In this document: piece by piece, positions 1 through 7,636 of the stretch
Layout: each line of letters starts with the position of its first letter
Numbering within the stretch: position 1 is the first letter of the stretch
Assembly: GCF_003386535.1 (NCBI RefSeq)
Contig: NZ_QTTN01000003.1
Coordinates: 62,001-126,000 of the forward strand
Origin: Paenibacillus taihuensis
GTDB lineage: Bacteria > Bacillota > Bacilli > Paenibacillales > Paenibacillaceae
Direction of reading: 5' to 3'
Length of the DNA stretch: 64,000 bases
Notes under the pieces: generated by a model
Database searches by the model: none
What the model was told of the DNA's origin: nothing
The model's input: the letters and a program-made list of their open reading frames with translations, nothing else
Made by a program: the position numbers and the translations under genes

Positions 1-1913
1 CGCCGAAGCTGACGCGGAATCGCCTCGTCGATGCCTACCGTGAAGGCAATCAGGAGCTCGGCATTAAGGGCCGGCCGGTACTCGTTGGTTTGTATACGTT
101 CTTGAAGCTGTCCAAAGGCTACACGCCAGAGGAGCTGCCAGGTTGGATCGACGCGCTGCTCCCGTTGTACGGGCAGGTGCTTCGCGAGCTTGCCGAGGAA
201 GGCGCGGCTTGGGTGCAGATCGATGAACCGATTCTATCGACGACGCTTGAGGCGGATGACCTTGTGCATATTGCACGCATTTACGCGGAGCTGGGAAGAT
301 TGGCGCCGGGGATTCGGATCTTGGTGCAGACGTATTTTGAGGCGGTCGATCATTATGCGGAGGTTGTGAAGCTGCCGGTCGACGGCATTGGGCTGGACTT
401 CGTTCACGATGGCGGCGGTCGGAATTTGCAGGCTTTGGAGGCGCATGGCTTCCCTGCAGACAAGGTGCTGGGTGCGGGGATTATTGACGGGCGCGGCATT
501 TGGCGGGTGGATCTGCATGAGCGATTCGATCTGCTGGGACGTCTGCGTCAGGTTGTCTCGGATGAGCGGCTGATCGTTCAGCCGTCGAACAGCTTGCTGC
601 ATGTGCCCGTCAGCGCGGAGCGGGAAGCGGCGCTTGACCCGGCGCTGCGCGGCGCGCTCGCGTTCGCGAATGAGAAACTCGAGGAGCTGGCGCTGCTCGT
701 GCGAGGGGCGAAGCACGGCATCGAGTCGATTACCGAAGAGTGCGTCGCCTCGGTGTGGAATCGGGAAGAGCTTGGCCGCATTCGCGGCGGCGCGGCTAGT
801 GGGGCTGCGGGCGTTTCAGCTTTGGGGCCGGAACAGTTCGCAAGGCCGAGCGCGTTCGCGGAGCGGCTGGCGAAGCAGCAGCAGCGCTGGCAGCTGCCGC
901 TCTTGCCGACGACGACGATCGGCAGCTTCCCGCAGACGCCGGAGGTGCGCAGCGCGAGGTTCAAGTGGCGCAAAGGCGAATGGAGCGCCGAGCGGTACGA
1001 GCAGTTCATTCAGGCTGAGATTCAGTCGTGGATCGAGATCCAGACGAAGCTGGGGCTAGATGTATTCGTGCATGGCGAGTTCGAGCGTACGGACATGGTG
1101 GAATTCTTCGGCGAGAAGCTGGCAGGGTTCGCTTTCACGGCAGGAGGATGGGTGCAATCGTATGGCTCGCGCTGCGTGAAGCCGCCGATTATCTACGGCG
1201 ATGTGGCGTTCACGGCGCAGATGACGGTGCAGGAGACGGTGTATGCGCAGTCGTTGACCGGGAAGCCTGTGAAAGGGATGCTGACGGGGCCGATTACGAT
1301 TCTGAACTGGTCGTTCGTGCGGGATGACCTGTCCCGTGAGGAAGTCGCGTACCAGATCGCGCTGGCGATTCGCAAGGAAGTCGAAGCGCTCGAAGCGGCT
1401 GGCATCGGCATGATCCAAGTCGATGAGCCGGCGATTCGTGAGGGGCTGCCTTTGAAACGCGAGAACTGGCCGGTGTACTTGAACTGGGCTGTGCGCGCAT
1501 TCCGTCTCGCAACGTCGACGGTGCAAGACGTGACGCAGATTCACACGCATATGTGCTACAGCGAGTTCGGCGAAATTATGGAGGCGATTCATGCGCTCGA
1601 CGCCGACGTTATCTCGATCGAGACGTCGCGCAGCCACGGCGAACTGATCTCGAGCTTCGAGGAACGCACGTACGACAAAGGCATCGGCCTTGGCGTGTAC
1701 GACATCCACAGTCCGCGCGTGCCAACGGTGGACGAGATGAGCGGCATGATCGACCGGGCGCTGCGCGTGCTTGCGCCGGAGCAGTTCTGGATCAACCCCG
1801 ACTGCGGCCTCAAGACGCGCAAGGCGGAAGAAACGATTGCCGCGCTGCGCAACATGATCGAAGCGACGGTGCAAGCGAGAGCGAAGTATGGCGCGGCTGC
1901 TGTGAAGCAGTAG
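1..1913 (+). CDS. metE: Cobalamin-independent methionine synthase, 5'-truncated by the window edge
   Basis: Transfers a methyl group from 5-methyltetrahydropteroyl-polyglutamate to homocysteine, the last step of methionine synthesis, in the cytoplasm. The reading frame is already open at base 3 and runs for about 636 codons. The family is about 755-765 residues long, so roughly the first 125 residues lie upstream of the window. The end of the N-terminal barrel is followed by a linker and then the catalytic C-terminal barrel, which begins near base 900 at the LPTTTIGSFPQT motif. The C-terminal zinc ligands are recognisable: the His and Cys of HTHMC near base 1550, the Glu of ISIETS near 1620 and the Cys of NPDCG near 1803. 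An internal TTG at base 90 is not the start. A strong terminator follows directly. Whether a riboswitch or T-box precedes the gene cannot be seen here. Confidence 0.97.
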   Translation, partial: PKLTRNRLVDAYREGNQELGIKGRPVLVGLYTFLKLSKGYTPEELPGWIDALLPLYGQVLRELAEEGAAWVQIDEPILSTTLEADDLVHIARIYAELGRLAPGIRILVQTYFEAVDHYAEVVKLPVDGIGLDFVHDGGGRNLQALEAHGFPADKVLGAGIIDGRGIWRVDLHERFDLLGRLRQVVSDERLIVQPSNSLLHVPVSAEREAALDPALRGALAFANEKLEELALLVRGAKHGIESITEECVASVWNREELGRIRGGAASGAAGVSALGPEQFARPSAFAERLAKQQQRWQLPLLPTTTIGSFPQTPEVRSARFKWRKGEWSAERYEQFIQAEIQSWIEIQTKLGLDVFVHGEFERTDMVEFFGEKLAGFAFTAGGWVQSYGSRCVKPPIIYGDVAFTAQMTVQETVYAQSLTGKPVKGMLTGPITILNWSFVRDDLSREEVAYQIALAIRKEVEALEAAGIGMIQVDEPAIREGLPLKRENWPVYLNWAVRAFRLATSTVQDVTQIHTHMCYSEFGEIMEAIHALDADVISIETSRSHGELISSFEERTYDKGIGLGVYDIHSPRVPTVDEMSGMIDRALRVLAPEQFWINPDCGLKTRKAEETIAALRNMIEATVQARAKYGAAAVKQ

Positions 1914-1922
1914 GGAATTGGG

Positions 1923-1961
1923 CCACATGCCGGGGGATTTTCACCGGCATGTGGTTTTTTT
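1923..1961 (+). terminator. Intrinsic terminator of metE
   Basis: Perfect 11-bp inverted repeat (1923-1933 with 1944-1954) followed by seven T residues, ten bases after the metE stop codon. Confidence 0.9.
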
Positions 1962-2278
1962 GTGCAGCGCTGTGCGGTAATGCTAAGAAACTGCAGCTGG
2001 TTACTATTGCGTTCGCTCGGCACCTTGGCTTCTCTCACAACCGTCTCGCCTCGCCAGCTTACACGGCTAACGGGCCTAGCCGAGTTGAGAGTGGAAGGTG
2101 GAGGGGGCGGTTAGTGTAGGCGTGCTGGTCGTGGATCGATGCGAGAAGACTTGTCTTAGGCTGTGTGAGGAGGAGGTAAGTTGACATAATCTGCCGGCAT
2201 AATTTTCTCTCGCACCTCTTTTCACATCTATCGTTATTTGATATTTTAAAAGTCTGGCAAACTAATGACTGAAATTGG
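1962..2278. other. Intergenic stretch without a recognised gene
   Basis: About 317 bases between the metE terminator and the next gene. A purine-rich Shine-Dalgarno-like run with a TTG lies near 2168-2183, but that frame closes after two codons. I see no RNA family and no convincing promoter spacing. Confidence 0.5.
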
Positions 2279-3121
2279 ATGGGATGGGATCTCGTGAGAT
2301 TAAGTGCAGAAGAGTTGGCATCCGGCAAGCTGAAGCCGGAAACCACCGAGCTGGCTGTGCAGCTCATTCGCATTAATGGGTATGTGCTGTTCGAAGAAGT
2401 ATTGCCGAGAACGCAAGTGGATCAGCTGAACTGCCATATGAGCGACAAGCTGGCGAACTTTATGACCAAGAATAACTTCACTCTTGAAGAAGGCTTCCAT
2501 GACGGAACGAACCACATCGGTCTCTATTTGCCGTTCGAGAAACCGTTCTGCGAGGAATCGATTATCGCGAATCCGTTCGTGCTTCCAATTGTCGAGCAGA
2601 TTCTGGGCTCTGATTGCCTGCTTACATATTTTGCTTCTAACACCTCGATGCCGAAAGGCACGAAGCCGCAAAAGGTTCACGCCGATATGGGCGCAAGATT
2701 CGGCGACCAGTGCGAAGCGAATTTGCCGATTACGAACTTGATTGTCAACTATCCGCTCGTCGATGTCACGCTTGAGAACGGTCCGATGGAAGTATGGCCA
2801 GGCGGCACGCATTTACATCCGGACAAATGGTACAGCTCGAACGCGCACGACAAATCCGTCTTAGCAGAGCATATGCACTCGTTCAAAGCGGTCATGCCAG
2901 CAGGCTCCATCATGATCCGCGACGATCGGATGTGGCACCGAGGTACGCCGAACGGCTCCGATCAGCCGAGAACGAATATTGCGATGATTTACTCGCTCGC
3001 AGCGGCCATTCACCGGCCGGGCGACATCCAAATTCCGCAGGAAACCTACGACGCGTTCACGGAACGGACGAAACGTCTCGTTCGCAATGAGCGAATCGGC
3101 GTTCCTGTTATCGAATCCTAA
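2279..3121 (+). CDS. Phytanoyl-CoA dioxygenase (PhyH) family protein
   Basis: Predicted non-heme Fe(II)/2-oxoglutarate oxygenase of 280 residues, a usual length for the PhyH family. The facial triad is recognisable as His134-x-Asp136 (motif VHADMG) and His220 (WHRGTPN); Arg231 (QPRTN) would bind the 2-oxoglutarate carboxylate. The substrate is unknown: bacterial PhyH proteins act on varied small molecules and are often found near carbohydrate genes. The start is uncertain. ATG 2279 has a poor ribosome binding site, and GTG 2294 in the same frame sits behind a G-rich stretch and could be the real start. An ATG at 2265 is in another frame and stops quickly. The gene is monocistronic and closed by a good terminator. 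Confidence 0.85.
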   Translation: MGWDLVRLSAEELASGKLKPETTELAVQLIRINGYVLFEEVLPRTQVDQLNCHMSDKLANFMTKNNFTLEEGFHDGTNHIGLYLPFEKPFCEESIIANPFVLPIVEQILGSDCLLTYFASNTSMPKGTKPQKVHADMGARFGDQCEANLPITNLIVNYPLVDVTLENGPMEVWPGGTHLHPDKWYSSNAHDKSVLAEHMHSFKAVMPAGSIMIRDDRMWHRGTPNGSDQPRTNIAMIYSLAAAIHRPGDIQIPQETYDAFTERTKRLVRNERIGVPVIES

Positions 3122-3136
3122 GTTGAGACAGACAGG

Positions 3137-3167
3137 AGGCTTTACCGAATGGTAGAGCCTTTTTTTA
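3137..3167 (+). terminator. Intrinsic terminator of the PhyH gene
   Basis: Ten-pair stem with one G-U pair (3137-3146 with 3151-3160), a four-base loop and a T-run of seven to eight, 15 bases after the stop codon. The T-run overlaps the 3' end of the opposing Cys-rich gene. Confidence 0.85.
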
Positions 3168-3359
3168 TTTGTTAAAAGCATGCAAGCACTTCTGGCAAAT
3201 GCACGCCTTCCCCTTCAAATCCTTCGGCACGAGATCGATGAGCTCCTTCGGAAACTTTTCCTTGTAGCACCAGCATGATGCATTCCCTTCGCACCGGTTC
3301 GCTTGCTGGCAGAGCGTACACTCCGACGCATCTACATAAATCGGTTCAAGCTCGCTCAA
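3165..3359 (-). CDS. Small cysteine-rich CWC-family protein
   Basis: A 64-residue protein with eight cysteines in three clusters: ECTLC with a following RC, then SCWC, then ACICQKC. Of these, the CWC triplet and the C-terminal ACICxxC are the signature I associate with the cysteine-rich CWC family. This arrangement suggests binding of zinc or another metal; the function is not known. Translation starts at a TTG (3359-3357), supported by an excellent AGGAGGGG ribosome binding site six to seven bases upstream (about 3366-3373 on the plus strand). The gene converges on the PhyH gene and diverges from the sugar transporter operon. Confidence 0.8.
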   Translation of the reverse strand: MSELEPIYVDASECTLCQQANRCEGNASCWCYKEKFPKELIDLVPKDLKGKACICQKCLHAFNK

Positions 3360-3539
3360 GTTGCTCCCCTCCTAATTTCCAATCTAGTAATGCTGTACTA
3401 AAAGTATACACGCATTCTTAAACGTGGGGGATCTGTATCTTGGGGAGGGAAGGGGGAGCTACTCTGGGAGCTATAGCGGCAACATGGGGCATAAGTTTGA
3501 GGGGTAGCCAGTACCCTTCATAGACGTGGCCCATTTGCC

Positions 3540-3726
3540 TATAGTGGAAAAATCCACTCATTTAGCGGGATTTCGGCGGTTTTGAGACGCTATAGTGGAA
3601 ATATCCACTCATTTTGGCGAGAAAATGTTTCAATGAGCCTTTTCACGGAAAAATCAGTGGATTTATCCCATATAGCCAGCCAAATCAGCGAAAAAGCCCC
3701 GTCTATAGTGGAGAAATCCACTATAG
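3540..3726. repeat. Array of four dyad cores spaced 51, 62 and 51 bp
   Basis: Four copies of a dyad related to AGTGGAAAAATCCACT, with centres at 3550.5, 3601.5, 3663.5 and 3714.5. The first two read in one direction (TATAG first). The third is in the opposite orientation. The fourth is a perfect 22-bp interrupted palindrome with 9-bp arms and a GAAA spacer (3704-3725). The array lies between two divergent genes, upstream of the sugar-operon promoter. Similar arrays occur near 12.3, 36.1 and 42.7 kb. No coding capacity is evident. Confidence 0.85.
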
Positions 3727-3833
3727 ACCACTCAACGCCGCTTGCCCAACGCAAGACCATAACAAGCTGATTTTCCAACCCAAGTCAATCCACACTTTTA
3801 TATTGTTAACAATATATTTTTTACAATATTCTA

Positions 3834-3862
3834 TTGCAAACGCATTCATGATCGCCTATACT
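3834..3862 (+). promoter_or_regulatory. Putative sigma-A promoter of the alpha-galactoside operon
   Basis: A TTGCAA -35 (3834-3839) and a TATACT -10 (3857-3862) are separated by exactly 17 bases. Transcription would begin near 3869, leaving a leader of about 520 bases before the first permease gene. Confidence 0.65.
3835..3848. promoter_or_regulatory. Catabolite response element (cre)-like site
   Basis: TGCAAACGCATTCA matches 13 of 14 positions of the classical cre consensus TGNAANCGNTNNCA. It overlaps the -35 box, which would allow CcpA to block the promoter during growth on glucose. The CcpA role is inferred from the site alone. Confidence 0.6.
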
Positions 3863-3879
3863 GAGGTTCATAAAGCCGC

Positions 3880-3891
3880 CGAAACGTTTCG
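3880..3891. promoter_or_regulatory. LacI-family operator, perfect palindrome
   Basis: CGAAACGTTTCG is a perfect 12-bp palindrome with the central CG typical of LacI/GalR-family operators. It sits just downstream of the predicted transcription start. A second copy lies at 4331-4342. The repressor gene is not in the visible neighbourhood. Confidence 0.6.
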
Positions 3892-3942
3892 ACTAAAGGT
3901 GATTCCGCAGCGATTACTTCGTCTAGCGGCCTTCCCGAAGCG

Positions 3943-4141
3943 GCCCGGAATGACCCGGAAAGACCCGGAAAGACCCGAAATGACCCGAAATGACCCGGAA
4001 TGACCCGAAACAACCGAATTACTGTATCGTGAGGTTACTTAACCTCTTAGGCGAATCGGTGAAACGATGCGCGATCCGTGATCTAGAGACGTTCTGCCAG
4101 CGCTCAAACAGCACTCAAACAGCGGTCAAGCAACACTCGAG
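3943..4141. repeat. Short tandem repeats in the leader of the sugar operon
   Basis: About seven imperfect copies of a 10-bp unit resembling GACCCGGAAT occupy 3945-4012. Four copies of an 11-bp unit resembling CAGCGCTCAAA occupy 4098-4141. Both lie in the predicted 520-base leader and show no convincing start codon with a ribosome binding site. Confidence 0.7.
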
Positions 4142-4330
4142 AGTCTCTCTCGCACAGTTTCGCAAACGCTCTCAATTTTCGGCTATCAACGCGATCATCG
4201 CATCAGCTATCATTCGCAGAGCAAGCAGCCAACTGCTGCGGAACCAATCAATTCATCCATCATCCTGCAATCCGAACTTTCTTCCTAGGCTGCGAAGCCG
4301 TCCGAAGAGGAGCCTGTTATATGTATTATC

Positions 4331-4342
4331 CGAAACGTTTTG
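4331..4342. promoter_or_regulatory. Second LacI-type operator
   Basis: CGAAACGTTTTG differs from the palindrome at 3880-3891 by one base, and its flanks extend the symmetry (CC...GG). It lies 50 bases before the first permease start. Two operators about 450 bases apart would suit repression by looping, which is an inference. Confidence 0.5.
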
Positions 4343-4393
4343 GAAGCATCAAGTTAGCAGTCAGCTTGTATCTTACCTGGGGGTGAAAAGCGT

Positions 4394-5308
4394 ATGAATA
4401 CGAAGAAAAAGTGGTGGACGAGGTCTAGACGCGAAGCTTTGGACGGTTACGTCTTTATGAGCCCTGCGATTCTCGGCCTCTTGTTCTTTATGCTCGGTCC
4501 CATCGCAGCATCCGCTTACTTCAGCTTTACGGAGTATGACATCTTGAGCTCGCCGAAATGGGTCGGTCTGGACAACTACATCGAGCTGTTCCACGATTCG
4601 CTGTTCTGGCAATCGCTGAAGGTGACGCTCACGTATTCCGTCGTCAGTGTTCCGCTCAACTTAGTCGTTTCCTTGCTGCTCGCCTTACTGTTGAACAAGA
4701 ATATTAAAGGGATTTTCGTCTTCCGCACGATTTTCTACTTGCCGGCCGTTATGTCGGGGGTAGCGGTAGCGCTGCTGTGGAAGTGGATTTTCAACCCGGA
4801 TTTCGGTCTCATCAACTGGGCGATCGGCCTGATCGGCTTCGAAGGGCCAAAATGGTTCATCGAAGAGAACTGGGCTCTCCCGCCAATCATCATCATGGGG
4901 CTATGGGGCGTAGGTGGCAGCATGCTTGTCTACCTCGCCGGTTTGCAAGGAATCCCGACGGATCTATACGAAGCGGCAGAGATAGACGGTGCGAACAAGC
5001 GCAAGCAGTTCCGCCATATTACGATTCCGATGCTGTCGCCAGTTATATTCTTCAACCTCATCACGGGCATTATCGGCGCGCTGCAGGTGTTTACGGAAGG
5101 CTTCATCATGACGGCAGGCGGCCCGAACAACGCGACATTGTTCAGCGTGCTGTACCTGTACCGCAACGCCTTCGACTACCTGAACATGGGCTACGCGTCC
5201 GCACTCGCTTGGGTGCTGTTCCTCATCATTCTCGCGTTTACGCTGATCGTCTTTAAATCATCACCGATGTGGGTCTTCTACGAAGGGAATAGGAGGAGCG
5301 CAAAATGA
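4394..5308 (+). CDS. Sugar ABC transporter permease, MalF/MsmF type
   Basis: Integral membrane permease of 304 residues. Six hydrophobic segments follow a basic N-terminus, and the cytoplasmic EAA loop (EAAEIDGA) that docks the ATPase lies about two thirds along. The ATG at 4394 has a GGGGGTGA ribosome binding site eight bases upstream. It is the first gene of an operon with a second permease, a binding lipoprotein and an alpha-galactosidase, so the likely cargo is an alpha-galactoside such as raffinose or melibiose; this is inferred from context only. No ATPase gene is present. Firmicute importers of this class commonly share one MsmK/MalK-type ATPase encoded elsewhere. Expression is probably controlled by the cre-like and LacI-type sites upstream. 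Confidence 0.92.
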   Translation: MNTKKKWWTRSRREALDGYVFMSPAILGLLFFMLGPIAASAYFSFTEYDILSSPKWVGLDNYIELFHDSLFWQSLKVTLTYSVVSVPLNLVVSLLLALLLNKNIKGIFVFRTIFYLPAVMSGVAVALLWKWIFNPDFGLINWAIGLIGFEGPKWFIEENWALPPIIIMGLWGVGGSMLVYLAGLQGIPTDLYEAAEIDGANKRKQFRHITIPMLSPVIFFNLITGIIGALQVFTEGFIMTAGGPNNATLFSVLYLYRNAFDYLNMGYASALAWVLFLIILAFTLIVFKSSPMWVFYEGNRRSAK

Positions 5309-6195
5309 ATACGAGTACGGCTACAAGAAGCGAAGCGCCTGTTCGCAGACAGATGTCGAGGAGCCAGTCGGAGCTGCTGTCCAAAGTGTTCAGCTATGTA
5401 CTGCTAGTCCTGGGCTCCATCGTTATCCTCGTTCCTTTTGCATGGATGATCTCCACTTCGCTCAAGAAGAAGGCGGACGTGTACGTCTTCCCGCCGCAGT
5501 GGATTCCATCGCCGCCGCAATGGCACAACTACAAGGAAGCATTCACGACCTTCCCATTCGCGCATTATACGTGGAACTCGATCATCATCGTCGTACTCGT
5601 TATGGCAGGGACGCTCTTCTCGTGCTCCTTCTCCGCTTACGGCTTCTCAAGGCTGCAAGCGCCGGGTCGCAACCTGATATTCATGGTGCTGCTCGCAACG
5701 ATGATGCTGCCAAGCGCCGTTACGATGGTGCCGATCTACCTGTTCTTCAACAAGCTCGGCTGGGTCAACACGTTCAAACCGCTCATCATTCCGGCCTGGT
5801 TCGGTACGGCGTTCTACATCTTCATGATGCGCCAGTTCTTCATGGGCATCCCGTACGAGCTTGAAGATTCCGCGCGGATCGACGGCTGTACCACGTACGG
5901 CATCTGGGCTAAAATCATGGTTCCGCTCAGCAAGCCTGTGCTCGTAACGGTCGGCGTGTTCACCTTCATGGGCACTTGGAATGATTTTATGACACCGCTT
6001 ATTTATTTGACGGACGAGGATAAGCGCACGCTGGCTCTAGCGCTCTCTTACTTCCAAGGCTCTGCACGCAGCGCACCGGATCTTCACCTGCTCATGGCCG
6101 CTTCGCTGTATGCGATCGCACCATGCGTAACTCTGTACTTCCTTTGCCAGCGCATCTTCGTCAAGGGAATGGTTTTCACCGGCGTTAAAGGTTAA
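5305..6195 (+). CDS. Sugar ABC transporter permease, MalG/MsmG type
   Basis: Second membrane subunit of the importer, 296 residues with six predicted transmembrane segments and an EAA-like loop (LEDSARIDGC). It overlaps the preceding permease by four bases (ATGA), the usual sign of translational coupling, and the ribosome binding site AGGAGG lies inside the upstream gene. The N-terminal 25 residues are polar and basic and precede the first membrane helix. It would form a heterodimer with the MalF-type subunit. Confidence 0.92.
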   Translation: MNTSTATRSEAPVRRQMSRSQSELLSKVFSYVLLVLGSIVILVPFAWMISTSLKKKADVYVFPPQWIPSPPQWHNYKEAFTTFPFAHYTWNSIIIVVLVMAGTLFSCSFSAYGFSRLQAPGRNLIFMVLLATMMLPSAVTMVPIYLFFNKLGWVNTFKPLIIPAWFGTAFYIFMMRQFFMGIPYELEDSARIDGCTTYGIWAKIMVPLSKPVLVTVGVFTFMGTWNDFMTPLIYLTDEDKRTLALALSYFQGSARSAPDLHLLMAASLYAIAPCVTLYFLCQRIFVKGMVFTGVKG

Positions 6196-6234
6196 CCACC
6201 ATAAAACGTAATATACAGAAAAGAGGGATTGGGT

Positions 6235-7536
6235 ATGTTTAAAAAGGGCAAAGCAGCATTGGCGTTAGCTTCGACCATGGCATTATCCTCTATATTGTAT
6301 GGATGCGGCAGCAGTTCTTCAGATAATGGCGGCAGCGCGAGCAAGGACGAGAAGGTGGAGCTTAACTTCATCCGCTGGTCGAACGGCCCTGCGCTCGATA
6401 ATGAAGAGAAAGATAAAGTGAAACGATTTAACGATTCACACCCGAACATTCAGGTCAAAATGACGCTGCTCCCATGGGACGAAACGTTCAAGAAGATCGA
6501 GATGTCTCTGGCGTCGAATTCCCCTGTAGACCTGTTCTACTGGGACGTGCCGGCGTATGCATGGTACAAGAAGGGGCTTATGAAGAACCTGCAGCCTTAC
6601 TTCGACCGCGATCTGAAGATGAGCGACTACGACGAGAAACTGTTCGAGCCGTTCAAGTTTGACGGCAGCAACATGTACGTCGCGCCTGAAAACTATCAAA
6701 CGCTCGTGCTCTACTATAATAAAGATTTGTTCGACAAAGCAGGCGTCGCGTATCCAAGCGAGAATTGGAACTGGAACGACTACCTGGAAGCAGCGAAGAA
6801 GCTGACGATTACGAAGGACGGCAAAACAACGCAGTTCGGCACGACGATGTCGCTTGGCGCATGGTGGGGCTGGATGGCGCTGAGCCAAGAGCAGGGCGGC
6901 GCGCTCGCTCCGAACATTCACGATCCGGAGAAGCTGACGTTCAACACGCCTGAAACGAAGAACGCCCTTCAATACTTGCAAGACTTGATCTACAAGTATC
7001 ACGTAGCTCCGGATGCAGCGCAATCCAGCGCGCTCGGCGGCGACTTCCTGACAGGCAAGATCGCGATGTACGTCGGCGGCGACTGGGATCTCGGCAACCT
7101 GAAGGACAAGAAGGATCTGAAGTGGGATCTAGCCCCAATGCCGAAGTGGGATGATAAGCGAGTCGTTCCATACTGGGTTGGCGGTTATGCGATGACGGAG
7201 AAGTCGAAGCACCCGGATCAAGCATGGGAATTCATAAAGTGGACGATGACCGATAACCAGGAAACGCTCGCGAAGCAGCAATCGTGGATTCCGGTGAATA
7301 AGAGCGCACTCGCGAAGGTGGAGACGCCTGCATGGGCTCCGGCCGGCTACCAAACGGCTCGCTTCGATTGGATGAAATACGGGAATATCGGCGACCTGTA
7401 CCACCTGAAATGGCGTGAAGCGCAAGATAAAGCGATCTCGCCGATTACAGACCAAATCTTCGCCAACAAAATTTCGGTGGACGACGCGCTGAAGAAAATG
7501 GATGAGCAGGTAAACGAGATCATTTCGAAGAAATAG
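6235..7536 (+). CDS. Sugar-binding lipoprotein of the ABC importer
   Basis: Extracellular solute-binding protein (family 1, MalE/MsmE-like), 433 residues. The signal peptide ends in the lipobox ILYGC, so the mature protein would be anchored by a lipidated Cys near residue 24. A Ser/Gly-rich linker follows, then the two-lobed binding domain. A TTG at 6229 opens the same frame, but ATG 6235 is preferred because AGAGGG (6222-6227) lies seven bases before it. The protein would deliver oligosaccharide to the two upstream permeases. The downstream alpha-galactosidase suggests alpha-galactosides as ligand; specificity cannot be read from the sequence. Confidence 0.93.
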   Translation: MFKKGKAALALASTMALSSILYGCGSSSSDNGGSASKDEKVELNFIRWSNGPALDNEEKDKVKRFNDSHPNIQVKMTLLPWDETFKKIEMSLASNSPVDLFYWDVPAYAWYKKGLMKNLQPYFDRDLKMSDYDEKLFEPFKFDGSNMYVAPENYQTLVLYYNKDLFDKAGVAYPSENWNWNDYLEAAKKLTITKDGKTTQFGTTMSLGAWWGWMALSQEQGGALAPNIHDPEKLTFNTPETKNALQYLQDLIYKYHVAPDAAQSSALGGDFLTGKIAMYVGGDWDLGNLKDKKDLKWDLAPMPKWDDKRVVPYWVGGYAMTEKSKHPDQAWEFIKWTMTDNQETLAKQQSWIPVNKSALAKVETPAWAPAGYQTARFDWMKYGNIGDLYHLKWREAQDKAISPITDQIFANKISVDDALKKMDEQVNEIISKK

Positions 7537-7541
7537 CATTT

Positions 7542-7588
7542 AAGGGCTGCGCGGTAAAGTGGGATTTCTGCTTTAAAGCGCGGCCCTT
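7542..7588 (+). terminator. Hairpin between binding-protein and alpha-galactosidase genes
   Basis: Long inverted repeat (AAGGGC-GCGC with GCGC-GCCCTT, plus inner AAAG/CTTT pairs) without a clear T-run. More likely a partial terminator or a 3' mRNA-stabilising structure that raises the level of the upstream transport genes than a full stop. Confidence 0.5.
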
Positions 7589-7636
7589 GCTTCTAGCGAA
7601 TGAATGCTAGGTTAGGTTTGCAGAGGAGGAATGGAA

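Noticed and set aside
1-89. metE start at TTG 90
   Set aside because: The frame is open and clearly MetE-like back to base 3, so the gene continues beyond the window edge.
2168-2200. Leader peptide with strong ribosome binding site before the PhyH gene
   Set aside because: The TTG frame closes after two codons, and the TTGACA there has no -10 box at proper spacing.
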